NCBI GenBank assembly: GCA_021229015.1
Contig: CM037777.1
Span: forward strand, 20,124,915-20,188,914
Reading direction: 5' to 3'
Source: Solen grandis
Lineage: Eukaryota > Mollusca > Bivalvia > Adapedonta > Solenidae
DNA length: 64,000 bases
Shown here: positions 1-10,397 of the stretch, piece by piece
How positions within the stretch are numbered: the stretch's first letter is position 1
Layout: each line of letters begins with the position of its first letter
Position numbers and translations under genes: made by a program
The notes under the pieces: generated by a model
What the model saw: only the letters and a program-made list of their open reading frames with translations
Databases searched by the model: none
What the model was told of the DNA's origin: nothing

Positions 1-1299
1 TTTAACACTTTGTTTAATTTCTTCAGAGATCGTTTTGGGTCTTTTTAAGACAATCAAAACTCAATCACAATATCAAGGAAGGGTCTTGACACCCCTTCTT
101 AAATACTAGAACATCTTAGTATGTAGAATTAAATTTAGCAACAATGATATGCTCGATGATGATTTGCCGTGCCATGTGTTTGCATATTAGACTAGACCAC
201 AGATTCTACAAACCATTTCAAGATCGACACCTCTCAAGCCAAATAATTTCTAACCCTTTCACAATTACACAAATGGTGACAGAATACCCTCTAAACCAAA
301 CAAACCTTTCAAATGTGTGAAAGAAAATTTCTTCAACCCATTAGTAATCATATACATACTAATTACTTTACCAGACGGGACTATTTTTTACGGATTTCGT
401 GGAAAATTGAAGCCATATTCTCAGGCTTCATTTAAAAAAAAAATGGTGGGATTACGAATCAAACTTCATAAAAATTTACAGGTGTTGAAACTACCTCCTC
501 TGTAACTCCCCCTTTTGTTGGGTCTGTCAATACTGCATGGATGGCAATTCAGCTAACTTTAATTGATTACCCATAAACCCTCCCATGAATATATTACAAT
601 TTTATTCATTACCCTCAAAGTGATGTTTTATGAAACGAAAGTGTCAAAAGAATTTTCTATCCAAATCTTAATCCATCATTACTGGCAGTATAACGGCACT
701 CCATTTTTTCTCTGTTCAAATCCAAACAATTTTTTGCCCCTCTGCGACAGCTCTGTTTGAAGATAAAAACACACTAAAGATGTATTTTCTTCCAAACACT
801 TGAAATGTTGGGCCGACAATATGACCATCTGCCGCTCGTAAAACCTTTGACAGACCATTTGGGTGAGTCTATAGAAATACAGTTGACAAAATTAATCAAT
901 GTTATAAAAATGAGTAGATAAAGGCTGTCATTAATGTATTATCTTTAATTCCGCCTACATGATGAACTTGATTACCAAATTAAAAATAAATGGATGCAGA
1001 GGAGAGATCGGTCAAATATGATTGCTGGTGATTAACACCTGATTTTATTTAATGCAATTGGTTGCAATTTAATAAACTGAATCTTCTTTTTTTAAATTCT
1101 TGAAATTTTGATGTAGAAACTAAATACCAGTGTGACAAAAAATATAATGTTAAGCAAATTGAATTAAAAGAAAGCATGCAAGATTTAGAAAATTTTAAGT
1201 TTCTACCATTAGTAAACTTGGAAGAGGATAGGAAAATATTACATGAAAAAAGTGTCTAGATATTTGTATATACAATTTCAGTTTTCCTTTATTCCTCAC
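1..1299. other. AT-rich non-coding stretch
   Basis: No recognisable gene or repeat family. Short open frames (about 60 codons) have no splice context or protein-like composition. A pyrimidine-rich run ending in cag at about position 26 could be a plus-strand 3' splice site, but no donor or sustained reading frame follows it. Confidence 0.5.
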
Positions 1300-1541
1300 T
1301 TAACCCTTTCCCTCATATAGACTCATTTTGACGCACTCAATAGGTACCACATAAAGCCTGATCTGCAGAAAACAACAGTTAAACCTTACCAAATTTAATT
1401 ACAAAATCCTCATTTCCAGACCACTGAGGAGCAGCGAACAGCATAAAACCTGATCAGCCTGCGAGTTACTCGCAGGCTGATCTGGTTTTATGTTGTTCGC
1501 ATAGGTCTTTTCATGGTTTCCTCTTTGAGGGAAAGGGTTAA
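1300..1541 (-). mobile_element. TTAA-flanked MITE, copy 1 (full length)
   Basis: This 242 bp element begins TTAACCCTTTCCCTCAT and ends with the inverse, so it has TTAA at both ends and about 13 bp terminal inverted repeats starting CCC. The middle is a long palindrome (gcataaaacc, gatcagcctgcgag and their complements). TTAA target sites and CCC/GGG tips are typical of piggyBac-superfamily elements; the element is too short to encode a transposase, so it is read as a non-autonomous derivative. Minus is assigned here when the tip that reads ccctcatatagactcat is on the left. Confidence 0.85.
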
Positions 1542-1597
1542 TGAAACCTAGCTTTACCATTTAAGTTAGAGCTAGGGCTGGGTACCAGTCAGTAAAT

Positions 1598-1912
1598 CAT
1601 GTTTGTTGGGTTTACCATCCCACCAACAGTATTTCAGTCATTTGGAGTCAATGTCTACTTTAGACAGATAATTATAGTGCTGCCACACTGCACCATCACA
1701 CCAAAGACATGTGGCACAATACTGACATCCAGTCACATTATCCTGACACCAGGCCAATTAGTCCTGGAACATCCCTTATATGCTGAGCGCCTGAGGCATG
1801 GGAGCTATACCAGAACCATTTTTACGACTTTGGTATGTCGCGGCCGGGGAACAAACCCATGACCTCCTGATTCCAGAACGAATGCTCTAACCACATGGCC
1901 AATGGGACTGTT
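1598..1912 (-). mobile_element. V-SINE-like (RUDI-like) SINE, near full length
   Basis: The tRNA-like head is on the right: read on the minus strand it has a box-A-like tggccatgtggttagagc and a box-B-like gggtttgttcc near 1850-1905. The body carries the conserved ccttatatgctgagcgcc and cagtcacattatcctgacacc blocks, and the tail is at the left (aacccaacaaacatg on the minus strand). The flanks share GTCAGTA followed by A or C and AT (1588-1597 and 1913-1922), a plausible target site duplication. The RUDI/V-SINE family of molluscs is the closest published family I know; identity is from memory of its layout. Confidence 0.7.
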
Positions 1913-1984
1913 GTCAGTACATGTATTTTCATAAGTAGATGCTGAATATATTGAGAAGTACAGAGTACAAATCAGATACCAAAT

Positions 1985-3016
1985 CACAGGTGCCTTGAAG
2001 CTTTATTTGTCAGAAACTACATGATATGCAGAAGTTCTAGAAGCTTTATTTTGTCAAAAGCTACAAGAGCTGAGTACCAATAGGGGCCTAACCACAGTTC
2101 CCTAGAAGCTTTATTTGTCAGGAACAACAAGAGCCGGGTACCAATCAGTAGCCGATCACAGTAATGAAGGAGCTGTAATGGCCAGAGATTACAGAAGCTG
2201 AACAACTTGGTATCATATTTAACGCTGAGACATTAAACCATTGCATCTATCAACCATCACCAGTAAAGATGGCAGAAACCCAACCATTGATTACACTGTT
2301 TAGATTAGCTCAAGTTAGCGATTTTAAACATGGATAATTTATTCTCCACTCCCGTGAAAAACTCGTTGGCCCATCTGTTCAAATATGGCTTCAAATTCAG
2401 TTACTCCGTAAAAAATTATACCTCATACTCGCCTCTCTAATTCAACATCAGTCAATAAATCTCCAATGTAGCTGCAGTAAAAGTCTAAAAAAGTTAGTCT
2501 GATCAAATTATATTCATGGTTTTTCAACACACACAGCTGAACTCTAATGCCTGCAAAGTTAAATATCAGAGAACATATTTTATAACAAACCTAAAACAAT
2601 GAAAATGAAATGCTTTGATTATAACTGATTATAAATCCAGCCATTACTGTCTGCTTGAGAGCTGATGGATAAATCAAGCAGATAAAAAGACATATAATTA
2701 AGTTTTGAATTATGCATCTGAATAGCTAAAATGTTTATAAAAAAAAAATTTTTGATACCATTTAATTTTTTTTTATATTTGACTTAATATTTCATTTTAT
2801 TTAATCCATTAGTAAGTTGAAAATGCATTGCAGTAATAATAACTAGGAATATGTCCATAATTATGACATGAAAATGACAATGTTGGTACTTAATTTTGTT
2901 CCAAAACGGCAGTTACGTAATGATTGATAATAACTTAAGATTTGGATCGAGTTACTGTAGAATGTTTGAAGTAGCTTAATTTAACACTCGTACATAGTAC
3001 AGCTCTGTATTTACAG
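1985..3016. other. Non-coding stretch with a diverged internal duplication
   Basis: Between 1985 and 2200 the phrase gaagctttatttgtca recurs at about 50-60 bp intervals together with gtaccaat, so this part is an old degenerate tandem repeat. The remainder is AT-rich with long A and T runs near 2740-2780 and shows no gene. Confidence 0.45.
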
Positions 3017-3049
3017 TTCCTTGGACCAGAAAGAAGCTGTCTGCTCTGG
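3017..3049 (+). other. Possible 33-nt micro-exon (very weak)
   Basis: A pyrimidine-rich tract ending tttacag precedes 33 bases that are open in all three frames and are followed by a gtatgtt donor-like site. The exon would preserve frame. Nothing is recognised in the peptide, and splice-like pairs this short arise by chance, so this is only a marker for RNA evidence. Confidence 0.12.
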
Positions 3050-3118
3050 GTATGTTCTTTTTAGGCATCAAAACACTTCTATAAGCAGTAAAGGTTTTTC
3101 TAAATAATAGCATTTAAA

Positions 3119-3590
3119 GTTTGTTTGTTTATTGGGTTTAACGTCCTGCCGACAGTATTTCAGTCATTTTGGAGACAATGTCTACCTGAGATGGATATAG
3201 TGCTTCCACACTGCAGTAGCATGCTGTAGACATGTGGCATGATACCACACCCAGTTACATTATAATGACTCCTTAACCCTTTCCCTCATAGAGGACACCA
3301 TGAAAAGACCTATACGAACAGCATAAAACCAGATCAGCCTGTGAGTAACTCGCAGGCTGATCAGGTTTTATGCTGTTCGCTGCTCCTCAGTGGTCTGGAA
3401 ATGAGGATTTTGTAATTAAATTTGGTAAGGTTTAACTGTGGTTTTCTGCAGATCAGGCTTTATGTGGTACCTATTGAGTGCGTCAAAATGAGTCTATATG
3501 AGGGAAAGGTTTAAACTACCTTTATAGGCTGAGCACCAAGCAAGGGAGCTAAACCAGTCTCGTTTTTTACAACTTAATAGTATAGTATAA
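3119..3590 (-). mobile_element. V-SINE-like SINE interrupted by a MITE
   Basis: The SINE tail and body (tttaacgtcctgccgacag, then cacccagttacattataatga) run from about 3119 to 3272. They resume at 3515 with actacctttataggctgagc, which is the next block in intact copies. The intervening 3273-3514 is a MITE copy, so the SINE is the older insertion. The tRNA-like head is lost beyond about 3590. Confidence 0.7.
3273..3514 (+). mobile_element. TTAA-flanked MITE, copy 2 (nested in a SINE)
   Basis: Full-length copy with TTAACCCTTTCCCTCAT at the left. The right tip ends aaaggtttaa, one base different from the usual aaagggttaa. It lies inside the SINE at 3119-3590, directly showing the order of insertion. 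Confidence 0.85.
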
Positions 3591-4903
3591 GTACAGGTCA
3601 AATTTACATGAAAGTCAAGGTTACTGTGAAAATGAATGAAAAGATCATGTTCAATGTCATACTGTATGTCATGGGCATGACAGGTAATACAGGTTCCTGA
3701 CCCACAGCCAGTCAACATAACATTTAAGATGGATCTGGTAGCTCCCTGCTTGGCCCTTAGAACTGATATTGGTACATTATTCCAGGACCAGATGACCTGG
3801 AGTAGAGTGAAACATTTCCGTTTACTATGTATGGACATTCTACTAATGAATGTGTGTGCAAACTTTCACTACTGTTCCCCATAAGACTGGAGATATCAAT
3901 TTTTTTGTAAAACAGGACAGGCTGGACAACACACATGAATCCTAACATGATAAAACACAAGAAATATCCCATAAATGTCTGAGTGAAACCTGCCAAATCC
4001 CCTCTCCCAGCAATCGAACTACCATCCAATCATGTCTGACATCTGCAATATATTCACATCAGATAGTTTAATGCACAGTACATTCATTGAACTCTTGAAA
4101 TAATTTGGCTGTGAATCATATGCAATAAAATCTTCATGTCACTTTGTCCTGGCAAGGAATTAGCAATCAATCACATTTACAACCATCTACCGTTCTATAC
4201 AGCATAGCTGTCATTTTTAAATACAGATCAGTGTGACAAACCCCTCTCTCTCTATTTTATCTTTTCATCAAGAGAGCGTGTGTGATCCAGCTACTGCCCT
4301 CTCTCATTTGGCTAATTAATTCTTAATTGTCAAAATTTCATAGCCAGATTTAATACTGTGCATATTATAGGCTTGGATTTTTTTTATAAAGATAAAAAGC
4401 ATAATCTTTGATTGATACAGTGCACACTGCAGTCTAAAACTCTTCAAATGGAGATAAGAGGAAGTGAATCACTCAGCCCACCAGCTGACAGAGAAGTCTG
4501 ATAATATCCGTTACTTCTGGACAGATTTTGGTTTAACTTAATATAGAGAATGTATCGGTCCAAAACCACTGTGAGGTTACAAATGAGTGAACACCCCACA
4601 GATGTGAGTGATAAAAACATGGCGCAGTAATTCATAGTTTCCATTATCGCGGTGGCTGTAGAATCTTAATTGAACAGTTTGATATCTCAATTACACTAAA
4701 ATTCCAGCTGGAATGTAGTCAAAGACTTCAACACACCAGAAACAAAGGACAGACATACAGACGGCTGCACAAGCTGATTCCAGTAACATATATAGTAACC
4801 TGCAACCATTCTCTCCCTACAACTTCATTATGCAAGAGAGGATATATTATGATGAATCAACTGAATGATGAAAAAAAATCTGTTGTTTATCATTGTCTTC
4901 AGG
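3591..4903. other. Non-coding stretch, no repeat recognised
   Basis: Open frames of 66-114 codons occur on the minus strand (3494-4029 and 4444-4644), but they overlap each other, lack splice signals and have no recognisable domain. A gaagtcattt-type SINE fragment is not visible. I see no supported feature here. Confidence 0.4.
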
Positions 4904-5003
4904 TTATTCATTCATTTTTCACTTTCTATACAAAAGTTGCAAAACATCGGACTTCCAAAGAACCAGCGACCCTACTGGAGTCCAGCAGATTACCAAGCAA
5001 CAT
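4904..5003 (+). other. Possible terminal exon, unknown product
   Basis: A strong acceptor-like tract (tttatcattgtcttcag) ends at 4903. The following frame is open for about 31 codons to a TAG just before 5003; its last residues read IGLPKNQRPYWSPADYQAT, which looks more protein-like than the surrounding AT-rich DNA. No AATAAA is seen just downstream and the strand is opposite to the SPT3-like exon nearby. It could be chance. Confidence 0.15.
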
Positions 5004-5052
5004 AGAAATTATTTTATTTAGTTAAGTTTTTGTTTTAAATTTACATACTTAC

Positions 5053-5075
5053 TTTGCTGTGTCCCCTTCATCCAT
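5053..5075 (-). other. Possible alternative first exon of the SPT3-like gene
   Basis: On the minus strand an ATG at 5075 opens seven codons (MDEGDTA) plus two bases before a very strong donor, gtaagtatg, at 5052. The splice phase (two bases left over) is identical to that of the main first exon at 5409-5518, so it could join the same downstream exon. This is inferred from phase and splice site only. Confidence 0.2.
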
Positions 5076-5271
5076 ACTGGGCTATATGGCTGACACCACT
5101 TTACTAGTGATAGGTAAGAATAAGAGACAAAATACTCGGTTCCTTATTTAATCATTTACCTTATGAATATTCATATACACAATAATGACTTGATGAATAT
5201 TAATTAACTTGGAAAAGGTAATTTACAGTGTTTCTCTACTTAACTCTTAGGAGTAACAAACAGTATCAGTA

Positions 5272-5391
5272 TGGAAAGCTTCCTCACTTGAAAATCTAAA
5301 ACCTGCCGGGATTTGAACCCACGCGGTGAGAGGCTGAGTGAGTGTTAAAGTCAGCAACTTTACCCACTCAGCCACGGAGGACCCAAGCTAT
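5272..5391 (-). mobile_element. Second-family tRNA-headed SINE, 5' part
   Basis: Read on the minus strand this begins with a tRNA-like head (ggtcctccgtggctgagtgg, then gggttcaaatcccgg as box B) and continues into the gaggaagc block of the family whose intact copy is at 35977-36201. The rest of the SINE body is missing. It sits only about 12 bases inside the first intron of the SPT3-like gene. Confidence 0.7.
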
Positions 5392-5408
5392 TAAGAACCC
5401 ATACTTAC

Positions 5409-5518
5409 ATCATCTGCTGTATATCGCTGATGAACCACTGTTGTTGAGACATCTTGTTTGACCCTGTGGTTGAACTTGCCACACCCGCTGCCTGAGGGGG
5501 CGGGTCCTTCGTTGTCAT
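5409..5518 (-). CDS. SUPT3H: First coding exon of an SPT3/SUPT3H-like SAGA subunit (partial gene)
   Basis: SPT3 is a histone-fold subunit of the SAGA co-activator complex, acting in the nucleus to help deliver TBP to promoters. On the minus strand an ATG at 5518 opens 36 codons and two bases before a consensus donor (gtaagtat, 5408-5401). The peptide has a Pro/Ser/Thr-rich lead, then SQQQWFISDIQQMM across the junction. In SPT3 proteins the histone fold starts with a similar helix ending IQxMM before a F/Y-x-x-G-(D/E) turn, which would be coded by the next exon. A TGA lies in frame six codons upstream, which fits a start here; Met23 (aagATG) has the better initiation context. TAF13 has a related helix and is the main alternative. 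No further exon was found between here and position 1, so the gene probably continues leftwards beyond the window after a long intron. Confidence 0.6.
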
Positions 5519-5720
5519 GGAGTTAACAGGTATTCATCCACACCACATTGCAATAAACATTCATTTTTCACAGCATGTTATTAATTTCGCATGAATGAGA
5601 TTACTTGTTTCTCTTTGATACCAATGTTTTTATATCAACTCCTGTTTAACGAGTGTTCCTTCTGAATATCCAAACCTTGGAAATATGTATCGGATCAGTA
5701 CCTGTAAGTAGAGAAAAGAA
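5519..5720. promoter_or_regulatory. Probable promoter side of the SPT3-like gene
   Basis: The 200 bases upstream of the minus-strand start codon contain no AG that could serve as a 3' splice site within about 90 bases, so the transcript probably begins here. On the plus strand a gtaagtag donor-like site at about 5704 follows a short ATG frame, raising the possibility of a divergent transcript. No TATA box is obvious. Confidence 0.25.
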
Positions 5721-6565
5721 AGTCCATTTATATTTGATAATTTACTTCAAAAATACTCATTTTAATGCAATGGCAAACACAGGAGACCAAGATCTGACAG
5801 CTCCCTTTAGTACTGGACTCAGATCAGGTCACCTCTGCTTGCCCATGTAATACTGTAGCTCAAACTTTACACAGTTAGCATGGGAAAACTGACATAAAAA
5901 CATCACTTCATTTATCTGTTATAGTTCAGTGAATAAATGTTCATAAATATAATTGTTAATTAAAATATAAAATTATGTAGATGACATATTGTTAACTTAA
6001 TGTATCTTTCTCCAATAAATTAAAACTTAAATCTGTATCTCTGAACATTAGGAAAATAGAAATAACAATTTCCTGAGGAAATGACAGCTGCATATTTGCA
6101 AACTAATCAATTAAAATAATCTTAATACCCAATTAATTACAAATCTATTAATAACAATTCTAAACTATAATTTTGAATATTTATGTACTCATTAATTAAA
6201 ATTAATTTAATTCTAAAAATATAAATTTTTAATGAAATGATTTCATAATTATAACTGTGTATTAAACGGTGTATTATTTTTTTTCACACAATCTATGCTA
6301 TTTCTCAAATCAATTAAAATAGTAATAGTAGCTTTAGTATGTGACAAGCAATTATTTTTATGGATGCATAGTTATTATTCTTTTAGTGACAAACAGCTAT
6401 CAATTCCTCTAAATCTCTATAAAAATACAGCTAGGTCTCAGCTCCATGTTCGGCAATCAAATGCAGCTATACCTACCAGCAGAGGACTAAGATAACTGAA
6501 GCTCCATGTGGGATTCAAGCCAACAACTGCTGTCCTCAACGACAAGAATCAGTATTTAATGAACC
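5721..6565. other. AT-rich non-coding stretch
   Basis: Very AT-rich, with many attaatta-type words between 5930 and 6250. Around 5815-5890 there is a diverged piece of the dispersed repeat whose amplified form is the 57 bp array at 21401-21966 (tactgtagctcaaactttacac). No gene is supported. Confidence 0.4.
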
Positions 6566-6808
6566 TTAACCCTTTCCCTCATATAGACTCATTTTGACGC
6601 ACTCATTAGGTATCACATAAAGCCTGATCTGCAGAAAACCACAGTTAAACTTTACCAAATTTAATTACAAAATCCTCATTTCCAGACCACTGAGGAGCAG
6701 CGAACAGCATAAAAACCTGATCAGCCTGCGAGTTACTCGCAGGCTGATCTGGTTTTATGCTGTTCGCATAGGTCTTTTCATGGTTTCCTCTATGAGGGAA
6801 AGGGTTAA
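6566..6808 (-). mobile_element. TTAA-flanked MITE, copy 3 (full length)
   Basis: Starts TTAACCCTTTCCCTCAT and ends atgagggaaagggttaa. The central palindrome is complete (cctgcgagttactcgcagg) with one extra A in the gcataaaaacc arm. Confidence 0.85.
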
Positions 6809-7498
6809 TTGGTCACAACAGTTCCGCTCAATAACGGTTTTATGTCCCTTGCTTTGCTTTAGACTTTAGAATCATGTTATTTTATGCATTCATTTTACTT
6901 GTTATATCCCTACTATTATATAGTTGACATGACGAATGTTATATGTTACTGAACTTTTAAAATGGTAAAAGACATATGATAGATTTTTCTTTGCCATGCT
7001 GACTGTGTAGAATCTTGAATCAACTCTCTCATCTAAGCCAACCCTATATTTGCCAAGACATCAAAACATATTTATATAAGATAAAGTTGTTTGTTGTTGT
7101 TTTCTCTATCTTAAAAAACCTGCTGCATACTTTTACAAGAATAAAAACTTAATATCTAGGTGGAATATTCTCTGAAGATAGATTAGTTATGTCTAAAACT
7201 GGATATCGTAAGATTTTATTCTAAACTTTGCTGATGATCCTTAGGTATTTTCATAAATAATTCATGAAAGATTCTAAACAAGTTATGAATTATTTATGAA
7301 CAAAATAAACTTAATGTTCTTAAATTTACAGTTTAAATGTTAAACTTGAGATTATAATAGCCGTAGCCACATCGTACATTTCGCTTGAATTTTACCAGCA
7401 TTACCTAAACCTTGGTCAAACATAAAATATTAAACTAGATTGTACACGACTACAATGCCGTCACTCTACAATATAAAATCTAACAATTTTGTAGAAGT

Positions 7499-7812
7499 CT
7501 GTTTATTTATTTGGTTTAACATCCCACCAATGGTATATTCAAGTCATTTGGAGACTCCCCACCAACAGTATTTACCGGTAAGTCATTTGGAGACTGTCTA
7601 AATGAGACAGATAGAGTCTGACACACTGCATCATTAGTTGTGGACATTTGTCATGATACAACACTCAGTCACATTATCCTGACACAGGCCAAAAAACTTG
7701 GAACTACCCTTATATGCTGAGCGCCAAACAAAAAAGCTATACCTGCACCATATTTTATGACTTTGCTTTGTAGCAGCTGGGGATCAAACCTATGACCTCC
7801 TGCTCCTAAGGC
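7499..7812 (-). mobile_element. V-SINE-like SINE with internal duplication
   Basis: The tail and body blocks are present (ggtttaacatcccaccaatg; cacattatcctgacac; ccttatatgctgagcgcc; ggggatcaaacc). A short segment (cccaccaa...gtcatttggagact) occurs twice in tandem at 7525-7600, a local slippage duplication. The tRNA-like head is truncated near 7812. Confidence 0.65.
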
Positions 7813-7949
7813 AGAAAACATTTTGTAAGAGGGGCTGAATACGACATGTGTTTCTGCAATTAAAGCCCCCATTCATTTTGCAAAGCATTTGTGTATAACA
7901 ATAAGGTTATAGGAACACACTCCATTAATATCATACTGTGAAATATTTA

Positions 7950-8240
7950 ACCCATAACCTCATGAATATTCATGTACAAGTTAATGACTTGATGAACAAC
8001 CTCATGAATATTTATGTACAAGTTAATGACTTGATGAACATTACCTCATGAATATTCATGTACAAGTTAATAACTTGATGAATACTAATATACCAGAACC
8101 TTGAATGGTACAAGAAACACCGGATTTCCTTTGCCATGAAGACCGTGTAAAATCTGACCTACAATATTGTATAAGCAAACACAAGAAACCCTGATCAAAC
8201 AGCACCTGGAAATCTCAGCTGACTGATCTGGGTCTCCTGT
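7950..8240 (-). repeat. Dispersed repeat with CATGAATATTCATG palindrome, tandem part
   Basis: A unit of about 44-47 bp (cctcatgaatattcatgtac then aagttaatgacttgatgaac) occurs three times between 7958 and 8083. It is followed by the tttgccatgaagaccgtgta and gatcaaacag blocks of a dispersed repeat seen in other orientations near 5115-5235, 25925-26110, 60128-60280 and 63180-63260. The amplified 57 bp array at 21401 is derived from the same repeat. Confidence 0.6.
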
Positions 8241-8391
8241 TTGCCAAGATGTCAGAATGAGTATATATGAAGTGAAGTGTTAATTGAATGACTACCGGTA
8301 TGTTGATGTTAATTGTTTCTTTACTGACTAACAATGAATTTGTAACAAGGAATGAAATTATCACACTGACATATCTTTATTAAAGCAGCTT

Positions 8392-8912
8392 GTCTAAAGA
8401 TGATCAATAGAAATGAAAGATTTTTTTTTTCTACTCTCCTTTCTTAATGTTGGCAAAGTCTTTGTTTTCTGACAAATAAACTTTGCAAGTGTATAGGTCA
8501 TGCTAATTTCGTAAATGCCACACAGGCGTAAAAAAAAAAGAATTCTGTGTTTCAGGTAATGGTCTCAAAAAAATTAGGTAGGGTCAGGACTGAGGTGTTT
8601 TTTTTAAAGTCCAGTCATAATAGTGAATGAATCAAGGAAAATGGTCTAAAAATGGCCGCTAAAAACTTTAGGGTCAGCGGGTTTTTGCTACGTAGGGTCA
8701 GGTTGCCCGAAATACAGAATTTTTTTTTTTAAGCCTCAGGCAAAAATGGTTAAATATGGAATATGGTATCCCCGAAACAGGTTCTTGCGGTACAACGTCA
8801 CACATTCCGCAACATGGTGTCCTCAACAGTTCCATGTAGCTAATTCATAAGTTAAGACAGTGAAGTGAGCGCATGTGTGAAGAGTGAATTGCTAAAAGTA
8901 TGAATATTTGAC
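8392..8912 (+). mobile_element. TIR element related to the one inside the 50-52 kb foldback, 3' truncated
   Basis: Begins aaagcagcttgtctaaagat, matching the terminal repeat of the 51043-51560 element. It then follows that element colinearly (tcctgacaaataaact-like, gtataggtca, ggtatccccgaaacagg, ttccgcaacatgg, agtgagcgcatg). The copy is split by a ~200 bp insertion at 8530-8730, and its right end is cut by a SINE at about 8915. Confidence 0.65.
8530..8730. mobile_element. Small MITE with poly(A)-tipped inverted repeats
   Basis: Left end is about ten A followed by gaattctgtgtttc; right end is gaaatacagaat followed by about ten T, so the two ends are inverted repeats of ~23 bp with two mismatches. 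The interior contains gggtcaggactgagg and tagggtcagg. Flanks read cacaggc and ctcaggc, a possible 7-8 bp target duplication. It is absent from the paralogous sequence at 51.2 kb, which supports insertion. Confidence 0.55.
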
Positions 8913-8914
8913 CT

Positions 8915-9040
8915 GACTATTTGAGTTTACCGTTGCTTCGACAGTATTTCAGTCATATAGCGACGTCCAGCTAATTACAGGTGGAGGAAGACCCCGACTG
9001 CACGGAGGCATCCGTGTAGAAGCTAGAAGTATGTCTTCGT
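8915..9040 (-). mobile_element. Second-family SINE, 3' part
   Basis: Contains the family 3' block gactatttgagtttaccgt, then gtatttcagtcatatagcga, the gacgtccagctaattacagg block and gcacggaggcatccg. The tRNA-like head is missing. Confidence 0.65.
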
Positions 9041-9431
9041 AGTGCACTTCTCTGGATTTCATAGCAGCTGCTCATGAAAATGTTTTTCACATATTGGTCT
9101 TGAGGCACACAGAACATTTGTTCGGCTTTTATATTTGGGTTGCATGTTTAATGCAATTAACCATTTGAGTTCCATCAACCAGGATGCATGAAAATTTCTT
9201 TTTTTTTATTTTTAGAAGCTGATGCCATCATAATTTTCTTCTGTATAGGGACAACAAATCAATGAAAAACTGATTATTCATTATTTATAGGAAATACCAC
9301 AATTTCAACTTCAAAATGAGAAACCAGTCTAGCCAAGTGCCATTGTGTCATAGTGATGTGCCAAAACTGATCACTTTCAGTTCATAACATACATATCAAC
9401 TAGATCAAACAGTTCCTGAATAGGAAATAAG

Positions 9432-9795
9432 CAAGAGGGCCATAGAGGCTCTGATTTGCTCAAATTAGTATAGGGTTACCCAAGGCACATCTATACTAAA
9501 ACATTTTGAAATCTGGCCAGTAGTTCTGAAGGAGACAATTTTTAAAGTTTTCATTTTTTTTTCCGTTGCCATGGCAACCAGAGTTCTACATGGATCAAGT
9601 TTATTTTAGCAACATTTGTGAAGGTTCATCCAAGTATCATCCCTGCCAAGTTTAATCAAATTCTGTCCAGCGGTTTCAAAGGAGATGTCGTTTAAAGCAA
9701 ATTGATGACGACGCACGCCTGACGCATGGCGCTAGACGCCGGACGCAGGGATCACAAAAGCTCACCTTGAGCACATAGCACTCAGGTGAGCTAAA
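9432..9795 (+). mobile_element. Pearl/CvA-like non-autonomous element, short form
   Basis: Starts near gcaagagggccatagaggct and ends with a terminal hairpin (ctcaccttgag ... actcaggtgag) followed by ctaaaa. Just before the hairpin there is a gacgacgcacgcctgacgca stretch, corresponding to the gacgga-type microsatellite of related elements. The interior shares ggttgccatggcaacc-like and gaggttcatccaagtatcat blocks with 35600-35800. Terminal architecture suggests a Helentron-related element; this is inferred. Confidence 0.6.
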
Positions 9796-9884
9796 AATTA
9801 TAAAGAGAAAGAATATAATTTGGAGTGTTAATAAATCTGGTAGTTGCCAGGAGGTTTAAGGGCTAGGATAAATGCTTTTGTTGT

Positions 9885-9990
9885 AGACTTTATTGTCAAT
9901 ATTTCAGTCAAATAGCAATATAACGTCCAGCTAAGAACCACTGGCCTACAGTAAGCCAGCTGAAAGGTTCCTCATATGAACACAATCCAA
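9885..9990 (-). mobile_element. Diverged fragment of the second SINE family
   Basis: Recognisable blocks are caatatttcagtcaaatag, acgtccagctaagaacc and gtaagccagctgaaaggttc. The order matches the minus-strand copy at 39205-39405, but with many substitutions. Confidence 0.45.
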
Positions 9991-10159
9991 GTGATCCTGC
10001 CATGAAGGGCTACTTGATGGTCAGTTTTCAGACTGCTAATTCACTTAGCAAGGAAGCTAGAGGACCAATTTTATGATATGTCAGGATTGGGTATTGAACT
10101 CAAGAGTTTCTCAGCTGGACACACACTGACCACGTCACCAGCAGGGTGGGTTGATAATC

Positions 10160-10397
10160 TTAACCCTTTCCCTCATAGAGGACACCATGAAAAGCCCTAT
10201 GCGAACAACATAAAACCAGATCAGCCTGCGAGTAACTCGCAGGCTGATCAGGTTTTATGCTATTCGCTGCTCCTCAGTGGTCTGGAAATGAGGATTTTGT
10301 AATTTGGTAAGGTTTAACTGTGTTTTTTTTGCAGATTAGGCTTTATGTGGTACCTATTGAATGCGTCAAAATGAGTCTATATAAGGGAAAGGGTTAA
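10160..10397 (+). mobile_element. TTAA-flanked MITE, copy 4
   Basis: Both TTAA-ended terminal repeats are present (right end ataagggaaagggttaa). The central palindrome is intact (cctgcgagtaactcgcagg). Compared with other copies, the gtaattaaatttggtaagg segment has lost about seven bases. Confidence 0.8.

Noticed and set aside
5272..5391. tRNA gene next to the SPT3-like exon
   Set aside because: The tRNA-like part continues into the SINE body seen in intact copies at 35977-36201.
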